DNA of 64,000 nt. Origin: Larimichthys crocea (taxonomy: Eukaryota > Chordata > Actinopteri > Sciaenidae). The stretch lies in assembly GCF_000972845.2 (NCBI RefSeq), contig NC_040033.1, forward strand, positions 424,344 to 488,343, in the 5' to 3' direction. Position 1 is the first letter of the stretch. Every line of letters begins with the position of its first letter. The translations under genes were made by a program, and so were the position numbers. Under the pieces are notes generated by a model. That model was not told the DNA's origin. It worked only from the letters and a program-made list of their open reading frames with translations, and ran no database searches. Below are positions 53,814 through 64,000 of this stretch, in pieces.

Positions 53814-55308
53814 CCAGGTAGAGACGCTTTCACCTCTGCTTCATGAAGTCGAGTATCAGAGTTTAGATTTCAGGCCGTCTGTGGAGATTTGATCGAGTTT
53901 AATCCGTCGGATCAACGTCTCGGCACGACACCAAAGTCATCATATTGATATATTTTGTCTTGTTTCTCTTTTCAGGAACCGGCAGGTTCAGTAGAAAAAA
54001 AAAAGGAGCCAGAAACAGACCAGGAGAGCATCACCTCTGTCTGCAGCAACAACAACAACAACAGCAGCAGCAGCAACAACAACAATCATTTCCACGAGGA
54101 ACAAATGCTGAACGACTCACTTCACATCTGTATTACCAAAACCTCGCAAACAGTAAAGCTTCTGGCCACAGTTTGAGGCAGCGCAAACGGGCGACTCTGA
54201 CTCTCACAGACGGAAAAATTGTGCAAATGTTAAAGTTTATTTATGATGTGACGGAGGAGGAAGTGCGATCAGAATTCTTGCATGTTTGTCAGGTGAAATA
54301 ATGAAGTTTAGGAACGTAAATCGACTTGCAGGTCGTCATTTGGTTTAGAGGTCGACGGTGCAGGCGTGAGTTGGGGATTGAGCCAAAACTGCACCGACCT
54401 ACAGATCACAAACTTCCCTCCTCTGTGCGTCTTCCCGTCGAGGTCAGCGTCGCCCCGCTTGCACTGCCGCAAAAAAAAAAAAAACAGTCGAGTATCGCCT
54501 GCTTTAATCTCTCATCCCTGCTTTTGTAAAACTCTGTAAATAGATCCGACCGGGTGGAGGAGTCCTGTCATCGTAGGTGCAGGGAGCGGCTCTGTAGCAG
54601 TTTATCTGGAGAGAAGCCGCCGTGTGAATACCGTGTAGCATCTTCAGTGAGGACTAGATAGTTTATGGTTGTAGCCGTGTACTTGAACAGTCTGTCAGTG
54701 TTTCTGATGGTTCCTGTGTGTTTGTCTCGCCTCTGACAGCCACTCCGACTTCTATAAAAACCCAGTCTGCTGTAGATTTCCTGTCATCCTGATGCTGGAG
54801 AACGTCCATCAACAACCGATATTATAACCCCGCCGTTGACCCGTAACACTTAGCCGATAGCTTTGGTTTTTCTGCTGCTCGTCGACGGACTTTTCTTTTC
54901 TTCGTTGAAGAAAAACTTGAAGGGGAAAATAATCTGTCAGATGTTCCTGTGTTTTTATCCGCAGGCAAAGAAAACATCGACACAGTGTGTTGTGTATTTG
55001 TCTGGCACGGACTGTCACCACGCTAGCTGCAGTTTGTAGTGTGCACTTACAGTAGTTGTGTGTTTCACTGCTCTGAAGATGCTTATATCTCCACCCCCAC
55101 TCCCCCCAACTAAAAATATACCTCACCGATTCAGAAACAGACTCTGGTGTGAAACAGCGTTCACCAACTCGCAGCTCATCACCTCTGAGGCCTTAAACCT
55201 CTGTGCAGTCATAACATCTCCCCCGTCCTCTGTGCGTTATCCCGAGGCTGTTTCATCCAGCATGAGCACTTTTGCTGTTTAAGGGCGCTTTTCCTTTAAA
55301 AGATCCTG
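53814..55308 (+). other. Probable MAP7D2 3' UTR, spliced after the stop
   Basis: A donor (AG|GTAGAG) lies at 53,818, four bases after the TAG, and an acceptor TTTTCAG ends at 53,975, so the 3' UTR probably contains one intron; the junction is too close to the stop to trigger decay. A (CAA)n/(CAG)n tract lies at 54,043-54,087. I cannot place the poly(A) site. Confidence 0.45.
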
Positions 55309-55609
55309 GAAGTAGAGACACGAGAACTATAAATGTTCCTTGAGCTAGCCCTAGTGGCAAATGAGTAGGGGGGAAAATGGCAATTTATGAAAACAGGGTT
55401 GGGTTACCAGCAGGTCAGAGCATGCAACTGCTCCTCCAACAGCCAGGATTGTAGTACTAAGGTAACCGAGCAGAACGCCACCCAGTAACCGACCAAACTC
55501 TGACCAGATTCAAGAGCATTTAAGTAGAATCACACCTTATTCTATCAAGTCATTCGTTCAACTCTTCAGTCACACCACCTTCAGCTGAACTTCTCAAAAA
55601 ACCTGCAGT

Positions 55610-56000
55610 ACTTTAGGTACTTAGGAGTCATGATCGATGACCAAATCAGGCCTTACCTGACCCAGGTCATCTCACAATTACTCTAACGGCCTCCTGACGG
55701 GTCTCCCAAAGTGGGTGAAGAACCGGAGACTACCTCTTCTTCTTCACCCACCTGCTTGAACGTCCTCACACAGACATATGTTCCCTCCTCCTGGCTCTGC
55801 CACCCGTACGCTCAGGACGATCCAAACTTTTCTCGTCTGTTGTTTGTCGTTGGTGGAACGTCCTACCAGTTCCTACAGATCAGGGGCGTCCCTCTCTACC
55901 TTCACAGACCTCCTGAAGACCTCCAGATCTTCAGAGAGGACCTCCTCTACAACACTACCAACAACAAATTTAAAAAAAAACAACAACATATGTATACGGA
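55610..56000 (+). mobile_element. Internally deleted non-LTR retrotransposon 3' fragment
   Basis: TACTTAGGAGTCATGATCGA reads as 'YLGVMID'; then come RPYLTQVISQL and NGLLTGLPK, matching the C-terminal part of a fish Rex1/L2-type reverse transcriptase ('RPFLT...NSLLAGLP'). The tail reads GTGGAACGTCCTACCAGTTC. Frame broken, several stops. Confidence 0.6.
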
Positions 56001-57711
56001 TTGGAATGAGGCCATGGCCTGGTGGTTGTAGGAACTGTTGGGAATCAAATTGGGATGCAGGTGCAAGGAAAGTTCTTGAAAACCTTCTTGTTGTGGCGCT
56101 TCTCCAAGGTGCCACATTGAGGTGTTTACCCGTCACTGCTGCAACCCTTCAGCGCATTGTTTTTTTATGTTTTCACTCTCCCGTCGGCTTCTCCACTTTA
56201 GCTCATTATTCCTCCAGACTCTGCTGAAACTCATTGTAAGAGGGTCTCCTGGGTCCCCTTGTATATGAAGTAAAAAATAAAGGACATAATGTTTATCCTA
56301 ATATTACATAACTCTGTGACACTGCAGCTTGGTGGAATATATCATTGTAGATGTGGTGCATGGATAACTGCTGAAAAAGAACAATAAACTTCATCAAGCC
56401 ATTCGTGTCGGTGAGCTGGATAAATAAACGTGTATAATAACGGACGAGGGAAAGATTCAAACGCTGTATGAGATGTTTAGTCTTCATGACATGTGAAATG
56501 ACAAATCTAGTGTAGGGCTTTTATTTATCATTATATCTCACTGTGTGTTGACTTTATGCTGCACTGAAATTAAAAACTGATCTGCAAAAGTTGATCAAAT
56601 TATTTATTTGTGTTCATATTACAGATGGGAACAGATCACAACAACTTCATGTTTTAGCCTTACAGCCTTCAAAATAAAACAAAGAAAAAGGCAAGAGTTT
56701 GCACTGGCAACTCGATATTTATTGATTATATGGAGAAGAGCCTAGAGCCCTGAAGTGAACCTCAAGTAGTCGAGTATATTTTAGCCAAAGGTTACAAAAG
56801 AACCAACATTATTAATTAAAATATAAACCTAGAAAAGGAACAAAAGGTCACGATAAACAACTGATAATAAATCACATGCACCAAGAAAAATCTACAGAAG
56901 TCCAAAGCAGTCAAACATTCACACATTTTAATTCCTCTGTTTTCTCATGATTTGTTTTCTCGTATTAATTATGTCGTTATCTAGGGATAACAACACTTAT
57001 TATTTATTTCAACATAATGACACAAATAACTTAAGATATACTTAAGAATGGACAGAGCATGGGTGACGTCACTGGTCCAAAGACGTGGATCATAATTAGC
57101 TACAGAGACCAAAACTGTTTTTTGTACCAGGCTGTAAACATGTTTATTTCTGCTGTGAAGTTGGACATTTGGACATGGGGACTTATGGAGACTGACTCAC
57201 TTCTGGAGCCAGCCTCAAGTGGACGTTAGAGGAACTGCAGCCCAGCCACAGAGGTTTCTGCTCTTGAGTAAAACAGTCTGACGGCTTGGAGTTTCCCGTA
57301 GGAACTTAACTTATATAGTTCTTTTCTGGTCTAAGGCATGTGTACAACTGTTCCAGCACAGAAGGACGTACACACTGCACAGAGAGTGTAAGAAAAAATA
57401 GCTTTAATGTGTGTCCTGCAGCTCATTCTTACCCTGAGGTCACACTAAATCAGGTTAATCAGGTTAAATTCAGTGAGTTTTTCAAAATAATGGGTACGGT
57501 GAGTCATGATTGAAGATGAACTGCTACTGAATATATTCATATTTACACCATTTATCCATCTTTTTTATTTAACACTATGTTTAGTGTATGTTTTTTTTAA
57601 AAAGAAAGCATACAATCACAAGGACAGTAACATCACGGAGACCCCTCCTCCCCCCACCCTCAAACATTCAAATGAAAACAAAACAAAAACGAACAACACA
57701 AAACAAAAAGT
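56001..57711. other. MAP7D2-BCLAF3 intergenic region
   Basis: AT-rich. AATAAA at about 56,275 might end a long MAP7D2 transcript. No ORF, RNA gene or recognisable repeat is supported. Confidence 0.4.
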
Positions 57712-58245
57712 AATAATAATAACTGATTGATTGATTGAAGTGTTTATTTCAAATATGCAAACAAAAATAAAAAATAAGGCAAAACATTTAAACATAGAAA
57801 TACATATTCGAAAAAGGAGTGAGAAGAAGAATAACTTATAAACTTATCTTAAATAATGAGTGACAATACCAAGCTTCCTTGCAACTTGTTTAAATATTCC
57901 TGATACTTATATATAAATGGAACATATTCAAAAAACAAAACAAAAAAACAAAATAAAACCTGCATACAACTTATACAATACCACAGGCATGAGAGAACAA
58001 TAAATATTAAAAGTAATAATAATAACGATTGATTGATGTGAAGTGTTTATTTCGAATAGGCAAACAAAAATAAAAAATAAGGCAAAACATTTAAAACAGA
58101 AATACATATTCGAAAAAGGAGTGAGAGAGAATAACTTTAAACTTCCTTTAAATAATGAGTGACAATACCAAGCTTGTTTAAATATTCCTGATACTTATAT
58201 ATAATGGAACATATTCAAAAACAAAATAAAAACCTGCATATACAC
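57712..58245. repeat. Tandem duplication (about 300-bp unit) of a retroelement-type 3' end
   Basis: Units at 57,712 and 58,013 share TTGATTGATTGAAGTGTTTA (second copy slightly changed), AAGGCAAAACATTTAAA and ACATATTCGAAAAAGGAGTG. On the minus strand this resembles fish non-LTR 3' ends with a TCAATCAATCAA tail. No ORF. Confidence 0.65.
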
Positions 58246-58639
58246 TTAATACAATACAATATACAATGCTTGATATATGTTATATTTTATCTTATCTTAT
58301 TTTTATTCTATATTTTTATTTCATATTTTTATTATTTTATTTTTTATTATATATATGTTTACATCTTTACGTTTGGACAGAGAGAAACGAATTTCAATTC
58401 TGTGTATGTTTGTACATTTGCAGTTTTGACAAAAAAACTTGAAACTTGAAACTGAATACAAACATGCATGAAGAGAAACAATAATAAAATAAAATAATAT
58501 AATAAAATAATAAAATAAAATAATAATAATAATAATAAGAAGAAGAAGAATATACAAAAAAGAAAAAAACAAACATTTATCCACCTAAAGTTCTTAGCGT
58601 GCTTTTATTTTTGTGTCCAAACGTGGCTTTCCTTTTATT

Positions 58640-58886
58640 CTGAAAGGACCCGCGGCCGGAAGCCTCGTGCCTCGTCTCGCCGTTTGGCGGCTAACAACAA
58701 CATCCGCCATTTTCCTTTCGGACGTTCGCGGCACAGAAACACCTGCGAGTGTCTCTGTCCTCTGTCCTCTGTCTCTGTCTTCTGTCCTCTGTCCTCACAG
58801 ACTGTCCGTCTCCGTCTCGTCGCGTGTTCACACTCGCTTTAGCTTCACCTGAGCGCGCGGTCGCCTGGCGCGTGTCGTGGACGAAG
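58640..58886 (+). promoter_or_regulatory. BCLAF3 promoter and non-coding exon 1
   Basis: GC-rich, TATA-less. ATCCGCCATTTTC at 58,702-58,714 is a YY1 site (reverse complement GAAAATGGCGGAT), which often sits at the start of housekeeping transcripts. A (CTGTCCT)-rich tract follows. The exon ends at the GTGAGT donor at 58,887. Confidence 0.6.
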
Positions 58887-59659
58887 GTGAGTCAACGGCC
58901 GGTTAGCTTAGCGTTAGCCACCGTGGACATAAACTTATATAATATTATAAACACGTGTTAGCGAGACTTTAACATTCAGAGGGTGGAGGTGCAGCTGATG
59001 AAGCTGGGGGCAGTAACAGGTGTAGAGCTAACAGGTAGATAAACCAGGTGAGTTTAGGTCAGGTAGACTTCCGGTCAGCAGCTACAAACCAACGTAAACC
59101 TGAATTTTATTGATGTTTTAATGCTCAAACTGCTCACAGATGGATTATTATTATTGTTGTTGTTGTTGTTGTTATTGTTATTATTATTATCATTAGGGCT
59201 GTCAGTCTAATTAATTATATTCTCTGTGATTAATTAATCTTCCACCTGTGTCACATTTTAAACCTGGCCTATAATAACTTATATATTTACTTTATTAACC
59301 TGTTTATAAGCTGCGGGTTGTTATTTATGGAGTTTTATTTCATGTTAATGCTTCGTCTTTGTTTTGTTGTTTAATTCTCACAAATTATTTTGGTGGAAAA
59401 TTGTCAGTGTCTGATTATACTGGGGTGCAGATGTCTTAACTCATATAGATAGTTTGTCTGTCCTGTTCTTTGCATGTCTTGCATACCTCCCTTAGTTGGC
59501 CTTAATTATAAATTACAAGGACAGGAGAGACAGGCTAGGGGAGTACCGTGTGGATATAAAATATAATGTTCATTATTGAGCAGAAAACCAACTAAAGCAA
59601 TGTTATGATGTTACCTGTATCAGTGGGGAGGTGTCAGAGACAGCCCATTTTAAAAAATG

Positions 59660-59835
59660 TATAAGAACCAACAGTTAGAGCTCCTCGAGGAGCCTTTTCT
59701 CTGTAACCCCTTTTGTGTGTTGCACTGTTAAACGCTCCTTCTTGTACAAGAATAATACATTCAATTTAAACTTTGATATTTTGAATCCAGTCCTCTTTAT
59801 TTAAGGGTTCTTCTTAAAAGTGTCTAAATGAATCG
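59660..59835 (-). repeat. Repeat family P, inverted copy in BCLAF3 intron 1
   Basis: AGTTAGAGCTCCTCGAGGAG, then CTCTGTAACCCC and CTTGTACAAGAA, the reverse complement of the family in EIF1A intron 1 (26,878-27,943). One side of the TTCTTGTACAAGAA palindrome is preserved. Confidence 0.8.
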
Positions 59836-60040
59836 CTCATATATCGGATCTTTTCTGTGAAAAGCATCCAAACATATTCAAAGATGTTTCAAATCGAGTT
59901 TAGAAGCTAAATAAATCAACGCCTGCGCGATCGCATCATCCAGCCCTACTTTATGTCCATTTATCTCAACGGGAGATAAAATATTAGACACAGCTTCTAA
60001 TCGTGAAAATCATCTTCGGGTATATGTCGGATTATTGATT

Positions 60041-60485
60041 ACCGTATTTTTCGGATTATAAGGCGCAATAAGCCAAACAAAACACGTGTCAGATAGGTTG
60101 AACTTTATTCAACTAATTCACAATAACTCTCAACGTTGTTCAGTTGTAACCCGAAAATACAAAACAATACGCTCACTCAGTAATGTTGAATTGCAGCTGC
60201 TTTATTCCCGTGTTCTAATCCGTGACTGATAGCCTTGAGTTTGAAATCCGCTTCGTAAGCATGTCTCTTATCACGTGGCATTTCGGGCTCCTTATACACG
60301 CACGCCACAATGTTCCCGATATGTTGAAACACAGTAGGCCTACGTATTACTCTGTGACGCTCCTGACTACGGTAGCCGTAATGTGTACCACATAAAATCG
60401 GTTCGAGGTTCGTAAACACAACCAGAATTAATACATAAATTGCACTGTTGATTTTTGAGAAAATTTAAATGCGCTTTATACAGTA
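60041..60485 (-). mobile_element. Pogo/Tigger-like DNA transposon remnant
   Basis: Left end ACCGTATTTTTCGGATTATA then AGGCGCA, the familiar terminal repeat of vertebrate pogo-like elements, preceded by TA-rich sequence. The right end keeps only TGCGCTTTATA. On the minus strand a fragment reads MPRDKRHAYEADFKLKAISH and GNKAAAIQHY, the N-terminal helix-turn-helix of a pogo-type transposase. The catalytic DDE domain is absent, so this is an internally deleted, dead copy. Confidence 0.7.
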
Positions 60486-60600
60486 CTTTGACATGTCATA
60501 CTGATGATTCCCCTTGATAATGTGATTAGGTGAAGTAGTTTAATAACAGCCTGTGCTGTTGAGTGTTTAAATCTCTCTTTTTCTTTTTAAGGTTGACAAA

Positions 60601-62593
60601 ATGTCAAGACCACGGTCCAGGTCACCACGATACAGGTAGACGCATTGCCATATTATTTCATGTTCATATTAACATTTGTGTCCCACAAGATCAGAAATCA
60701 CAGTGAATGCTGACTCATTGATCCATGATGTTTTCTTTTTAGGAGGTTCCCATGGGAGGAACCCGACTTTGATCCTTATAAAGTCCTTGCAGAACTGGAC
60801 GGGGATCAGATGGACCGGAGCCACCACTCCAGGGAACATCCCGAAGGAGACTTGGACTACTGTCGGGAAGATATGTACCCGGAAGACCAAAGAAGATCCC
60901 CTCCTTCCTCAGATGATCACCACTTTGCGCACCAGCGTCATCCAGACCAGGAGGAGTTTTACCGCAGGAGGCTGTCACCTCATCGTGATCCGATGGGCTA
61001 CGACGAGCGGAGTCTTTCCCCGCTTCACGATGAAGGAGTAGAAGAAGATAGACGAGGAGGAGGAGGAAGAGGAAGAGGAGGGGGGTTTAGAGAACACTTC
61101 CAGGGTTTTGAAAACAGAATGAGGTTGTCGCACTCGCCTCCAAGGTTGATGAGGGAAAGATTACCGCCGGCGCCGAGGCCTCACCCGGACCATCAGCAGA
61201 GAGAGCCGGGGATGGGCTGGAGGAGAGAGGAGCAGGGCCGAGGTCGAGGGAGGTTCAGAGACCTCAGTCCAAGTGCGAGGTCAGATGATCAAAGAGGGGG
61301 AGGAGCAGGTAGGGAAGGAGGAAGGCGGAACACACAGGGTCCTCATAGAGACAGACGAAGAGAGGATTCACATCAAGAGAGGAACCTTCCATTTAAAAGG
61401 CAAAGAAGAGAAATGGATGGCGACAGTCACCTTGGGTAAATTTAAAGCCAAAGACTTTGCAGCACTATTGCAGGGAAATAAGGACGCAAAGAATAAAGAG
61501 GATTCTCGTCTTTCTGATTTTCCATAGAGCCAAAATCCTCACTGTCATCGTGCTCTTTTTTTTTCTTGATATAAAGAAATGTTTAACAAATATTGCATGG
61601 CTTAAAGTAATACAGTTTAAAACATTCATGTTGCAGCGGTAATCAGATATTTGACACTGTGAGATGAGTCAGAAGCTAATTTAAGTGCACATTTAAAACC
61701 ACATGTGAAGATGTGACCGTTAAATGAATAATTGTTGAACCGTGTCACCTCCTCTTATGCTGTCACAGGTACGGGAATGAGGAGGACTTTGGAGAACAGC
61801 GTTACTCAGTGGACGCACCCAGAGATGGGTTTAGAGGAGACGCTCAAAGGAGCCTCCCCCGTGAAGGCGCTCGTCACTCAGGACCGCTCGTCATCGAACA
61901 CGGTCATGGCATCACACGCAGCAGAGAACCGCCGCGATGGGAACAGTTTGACGGTCGCAGAGATCTCGACCCTGGCTTTGACCGTCAGAGGAGCCCCCGA
62001 CCAATGGGCTCCTCTCAGGAGCGTTTCAGGGCGTCGGACAACAGGTTGGATGATCGAGAAGTTGCAAGAGTGCGCCATTTTCAAGACAAATGGAGAGACG
62101 CAAGCTATCATGAAGCTAAGAGGAGCCCTACGCCACAAGATAGGCCAAACCCAATGAGGGAGGGTAACAAAGATGTTCCCATGAGCCACAGGGGCAGGGG
62201 TGGTCCTCGCCCAGCGAGAGGCTGGGTCAGTCGCGGGCAGGGTGGAAGGACTGGATCGCATAGGAATCAACCACGCCCACAGCAATCCTCGCAGGGATAC
62301 CAAGAGCTTCCTCGCGAAGAGGAAAGGCCGGTGTATCGACCCCTCAGGGAAGATTTTTACAAGGATCCCATCGAAGGGGAATCTGACTGGGCTGAAGAAA
62401 CCAGACTTCAACAGTGGAAACCAGAAAGACCTGGAAGTCTGGACCGACACCTCCCGAAGGTTGACTTGGACCCCAAAATGCCTCGCCAGAGGGCTCGTGG
62501 ATGGAATGATCAGAAAGCCAATAACATGAGCGTCGTAACGGAGGAAACGCTAACCATCAAAGTGGACATGAGCCGACCCGTTAACCAAAACAG
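60601..62593 (+). CDS. BCLAF3: BCLAF1/THRAP3 family member 3-like protein (partial)
   Basis: Coding exons 60,601-60,635, 60,743-61,435 and 61,769-62,593, all in phase, give 517 codons plus two bases. The non-coding first exon lies at 58,640-58,886. It starts MSRPRSRSPRYR (an SR-type start, as in BCLAF1/THRAP3 proteins), continues RFPWEEPDFDPYKVLAELDG, then a long R/G/D/E-rich disordered part with GGGGRGRGGG (about residue 115), and ends LTIKVDMSRPVNQNR, close to the 'LTVKVDVKKTV' segment I recall in human BCLAF3. Family proteins act in nuclear speckles in mRNA processing. The CAG|GTAGAG donor at 62,594 implies further exons beyond the window; reading through would stop at TAG 62,595. Gene name rests on this similarity plus synteny. 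Confidence 0.72.
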
Positions 62594-64000
62594 GTAGAGT
62601 ATTTTTTTAATGAAATTATCAAGGGTGAGAGGTGAAAGTTCACACTTCTGTTTCTGAGCTCACGGAAGAGGACAGGACGTGGAGGCTTGTTGAAGAGACT
62701 GATGATCACAGTATACATTCACATTGAAGTTCTGTAGTGTTTCCTCGTGGATCAACGAACTGCTGCAAGCATCCACCACGTCATATTTGCTGTTGCAACA
62801 TACACTCAGGATGCCTCGCAGCGCAGAAACTCAAAACTTGTGGATTGATGCCAAGAAGAGAAACATTCTGCTTTTACTTTCACTGTAGAAGCCCAGAAGA
62901 CGCTCACACCACCTGAATAACTAAAATATTCATGACTGAAGAGCATTGGGAGTGTCTTTGGGTAAGCGATCGCATCCTGAACAAGGTGGCATCGCTCTTT
63001 TATAATATAAATGATCATTGCAGTTGGATCTCATTCTACATAAAGAAGTGGAGACATCTGGAGATTTATCTTCGATGGATTAATTAAGATTTTTACGGAG
63101 TCGACAACTCTCACATTGCCTCAGTGCACTGATGATGAAGGATGTGGTGTTCAGTCACAAATCAAGAGACAGAAGAGTACAACACCTACAAAAACAGACG
63201 ACTGTCTGAAACTACAATTTGACGCCTTCTTAGATTAATCTGCACAGATATGGAGGAGCATTTGACTTCATAAAGTGGACAACCTGAATGATGGCTGGCG
63301 GAAAAGACAATCAAAGTCTTTGCGAGATGAGAGGCAAATGGAAAGGCCGACATATGAGAGCTGGAAGGATTCAGTTAAAGGCCAGCAGATACAAACCCCA
63401 AGGCAAGAAGACGTAAGCTCATGTTCGGCACTGGCCATCTGATGTTTCTGTCCATCTCAGAAGAAGCAAGACTTTGACATCAGGCTGATGAGTGAAGAGG
63501 AATGAGTTGATTACGCCGACTCTACCGACATTACCTTTTGAAGAAGTATGTCAACGCTCAGCGAAGTGGTGTCTTGTGTACGGTATGTCGTAGACCTCCA
63601 GAGAAGTCTTTTCTGTGGAGCCAGTTTGACTGAAAATGGACACCTGTCCTAATTTTACTGCCAGCAGTCATCAGTCTACAGAGCTCTTCATGAACTCCAT
63701 TGAACCACCACCTGATTGATGCTACACAATTTCCACAAATGGCATTTCTGTGACTAATTTAAGGAAACTTCACTGACTGGTTTGTGTGGCTGGATCGTGA
63801 AAGAAAAACCTAACGCTGCTGAAACTGAAGAAGGTAAATGTCTGTACGCAGCCCTTGTTTCGGGAAGGAAATCAAACACTGCTGATGGAGCTCTGTGAAA
63901 ATAAAGACGCTCGGATTTTTGATGATTTAGTGAGACTTCCCTTGACACAAATCGATACCACTTGTTTTGTCTTCAAAACACCAGAGAGACGAGTATAAGG
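62594..64000 (+). other. BCLAF3 downstream intron or 3' region
   Basis: No reading frame continues the gene; the conserved C-terminal block of the family (a 'DLRHDIxRRRKERL'-type segment) is not seen, so the remaining exons should lie to the right. AATAAA occurs at about 63,899. The base composition is fairly even and not repeat-like, but I recognise nothing in it. Confidence 0.45.

Noticed and set aside
53945..54301. Polyglutamine ORF after MAP7D2
   Set aside because: It lies in the spliced 3' UTR, downstream of an in-frame TAG at 53,811, with no start codon in good context.
61878..62450. Minus-strand ORF of 190 codons
   Set aside because: It is the antisense shadow of BCLAF3 exon 4, whose plus-strand frame has splice sites, phase and family motifs.

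Overview
This is a vertebrate nuclear window, almost certainly from a teleost (ray-finned) fish. The evidence is spliced genes with GT/AG introns, dense CA, GT and TCTG microsatellites, fish-type non-LTR, SINE and hAT-like repeats, and fish-specific NLR genes with 58-residue leucine-rich-repeat exons and a B30.2 (PRY-SPRY) relic. Almost every six-frame ORF is simple-sequence or intronic noise; the real genes were found by joining exons across splice sites and checking phase.

Layout. (1) 1-24,370: a decayed fish NLR (NLRC3-like) locus. It has an ISRE-bearing promoter, lysine/arginine-rich N-terminal exons, a broken reverse-transcriptase fragment lying where a NACHT exon would be expected, and four LRR exons in tandem modules; two of these are intact 174-base exons besides the first, and two are frameshifted. 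It ends in a frameshifted PRY-SPRY relic and a poly(A) signal. A 2.0-kb perfectly folding palindromic (foldback) element is inserted in one module, and sibling modules supply the empty site. From about 7.2 kb the module copies become increasingly error-laden, and 9.0-21.44 kb reads like unpolished long-read sequence or assembly gap-fill. (2) 24,370-26,220: a LINE 3' tail and a 1.4-kb TCTG/AT satellite block. (3) 26,240-32,770: a complete eIF1A gene (144 codons, 7 coding exons). (4) 34,880-53,813: a complete MAP7D2-type gene (15 coding exons, 627 codons, every exon phase consistent), with a likely alternative first exon at 44,177. (5) 58,640 to the window end: a BCLAF3-type gene, at least 517 codons and open at the right edge.

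EIF1AX, MAP7D2 and BCLAF3 are also neighbours on human Xp22.12, so the right half is a conserved vertebrate synteny block, while the left half is a fast-evolving immune-receptor cluster. No operon-like logic applies: eIF1A is a housekeeping translation factor, MAP7D2 a microtubule/kinesin-1 cofactor, and BCLAF3 an SR-like nuclear protein.

The observations most worth a second look are the 2-kb foldback element with a visible empty site, the unreliable 12-kb block, a short conserved ORF repeated inside the NLR modules, the alternative MAP7D2 start, and a repeat family with two 14-bp palindromes in EIF1A intron 1 that recurs inverted in BCLAF3 intron 1.
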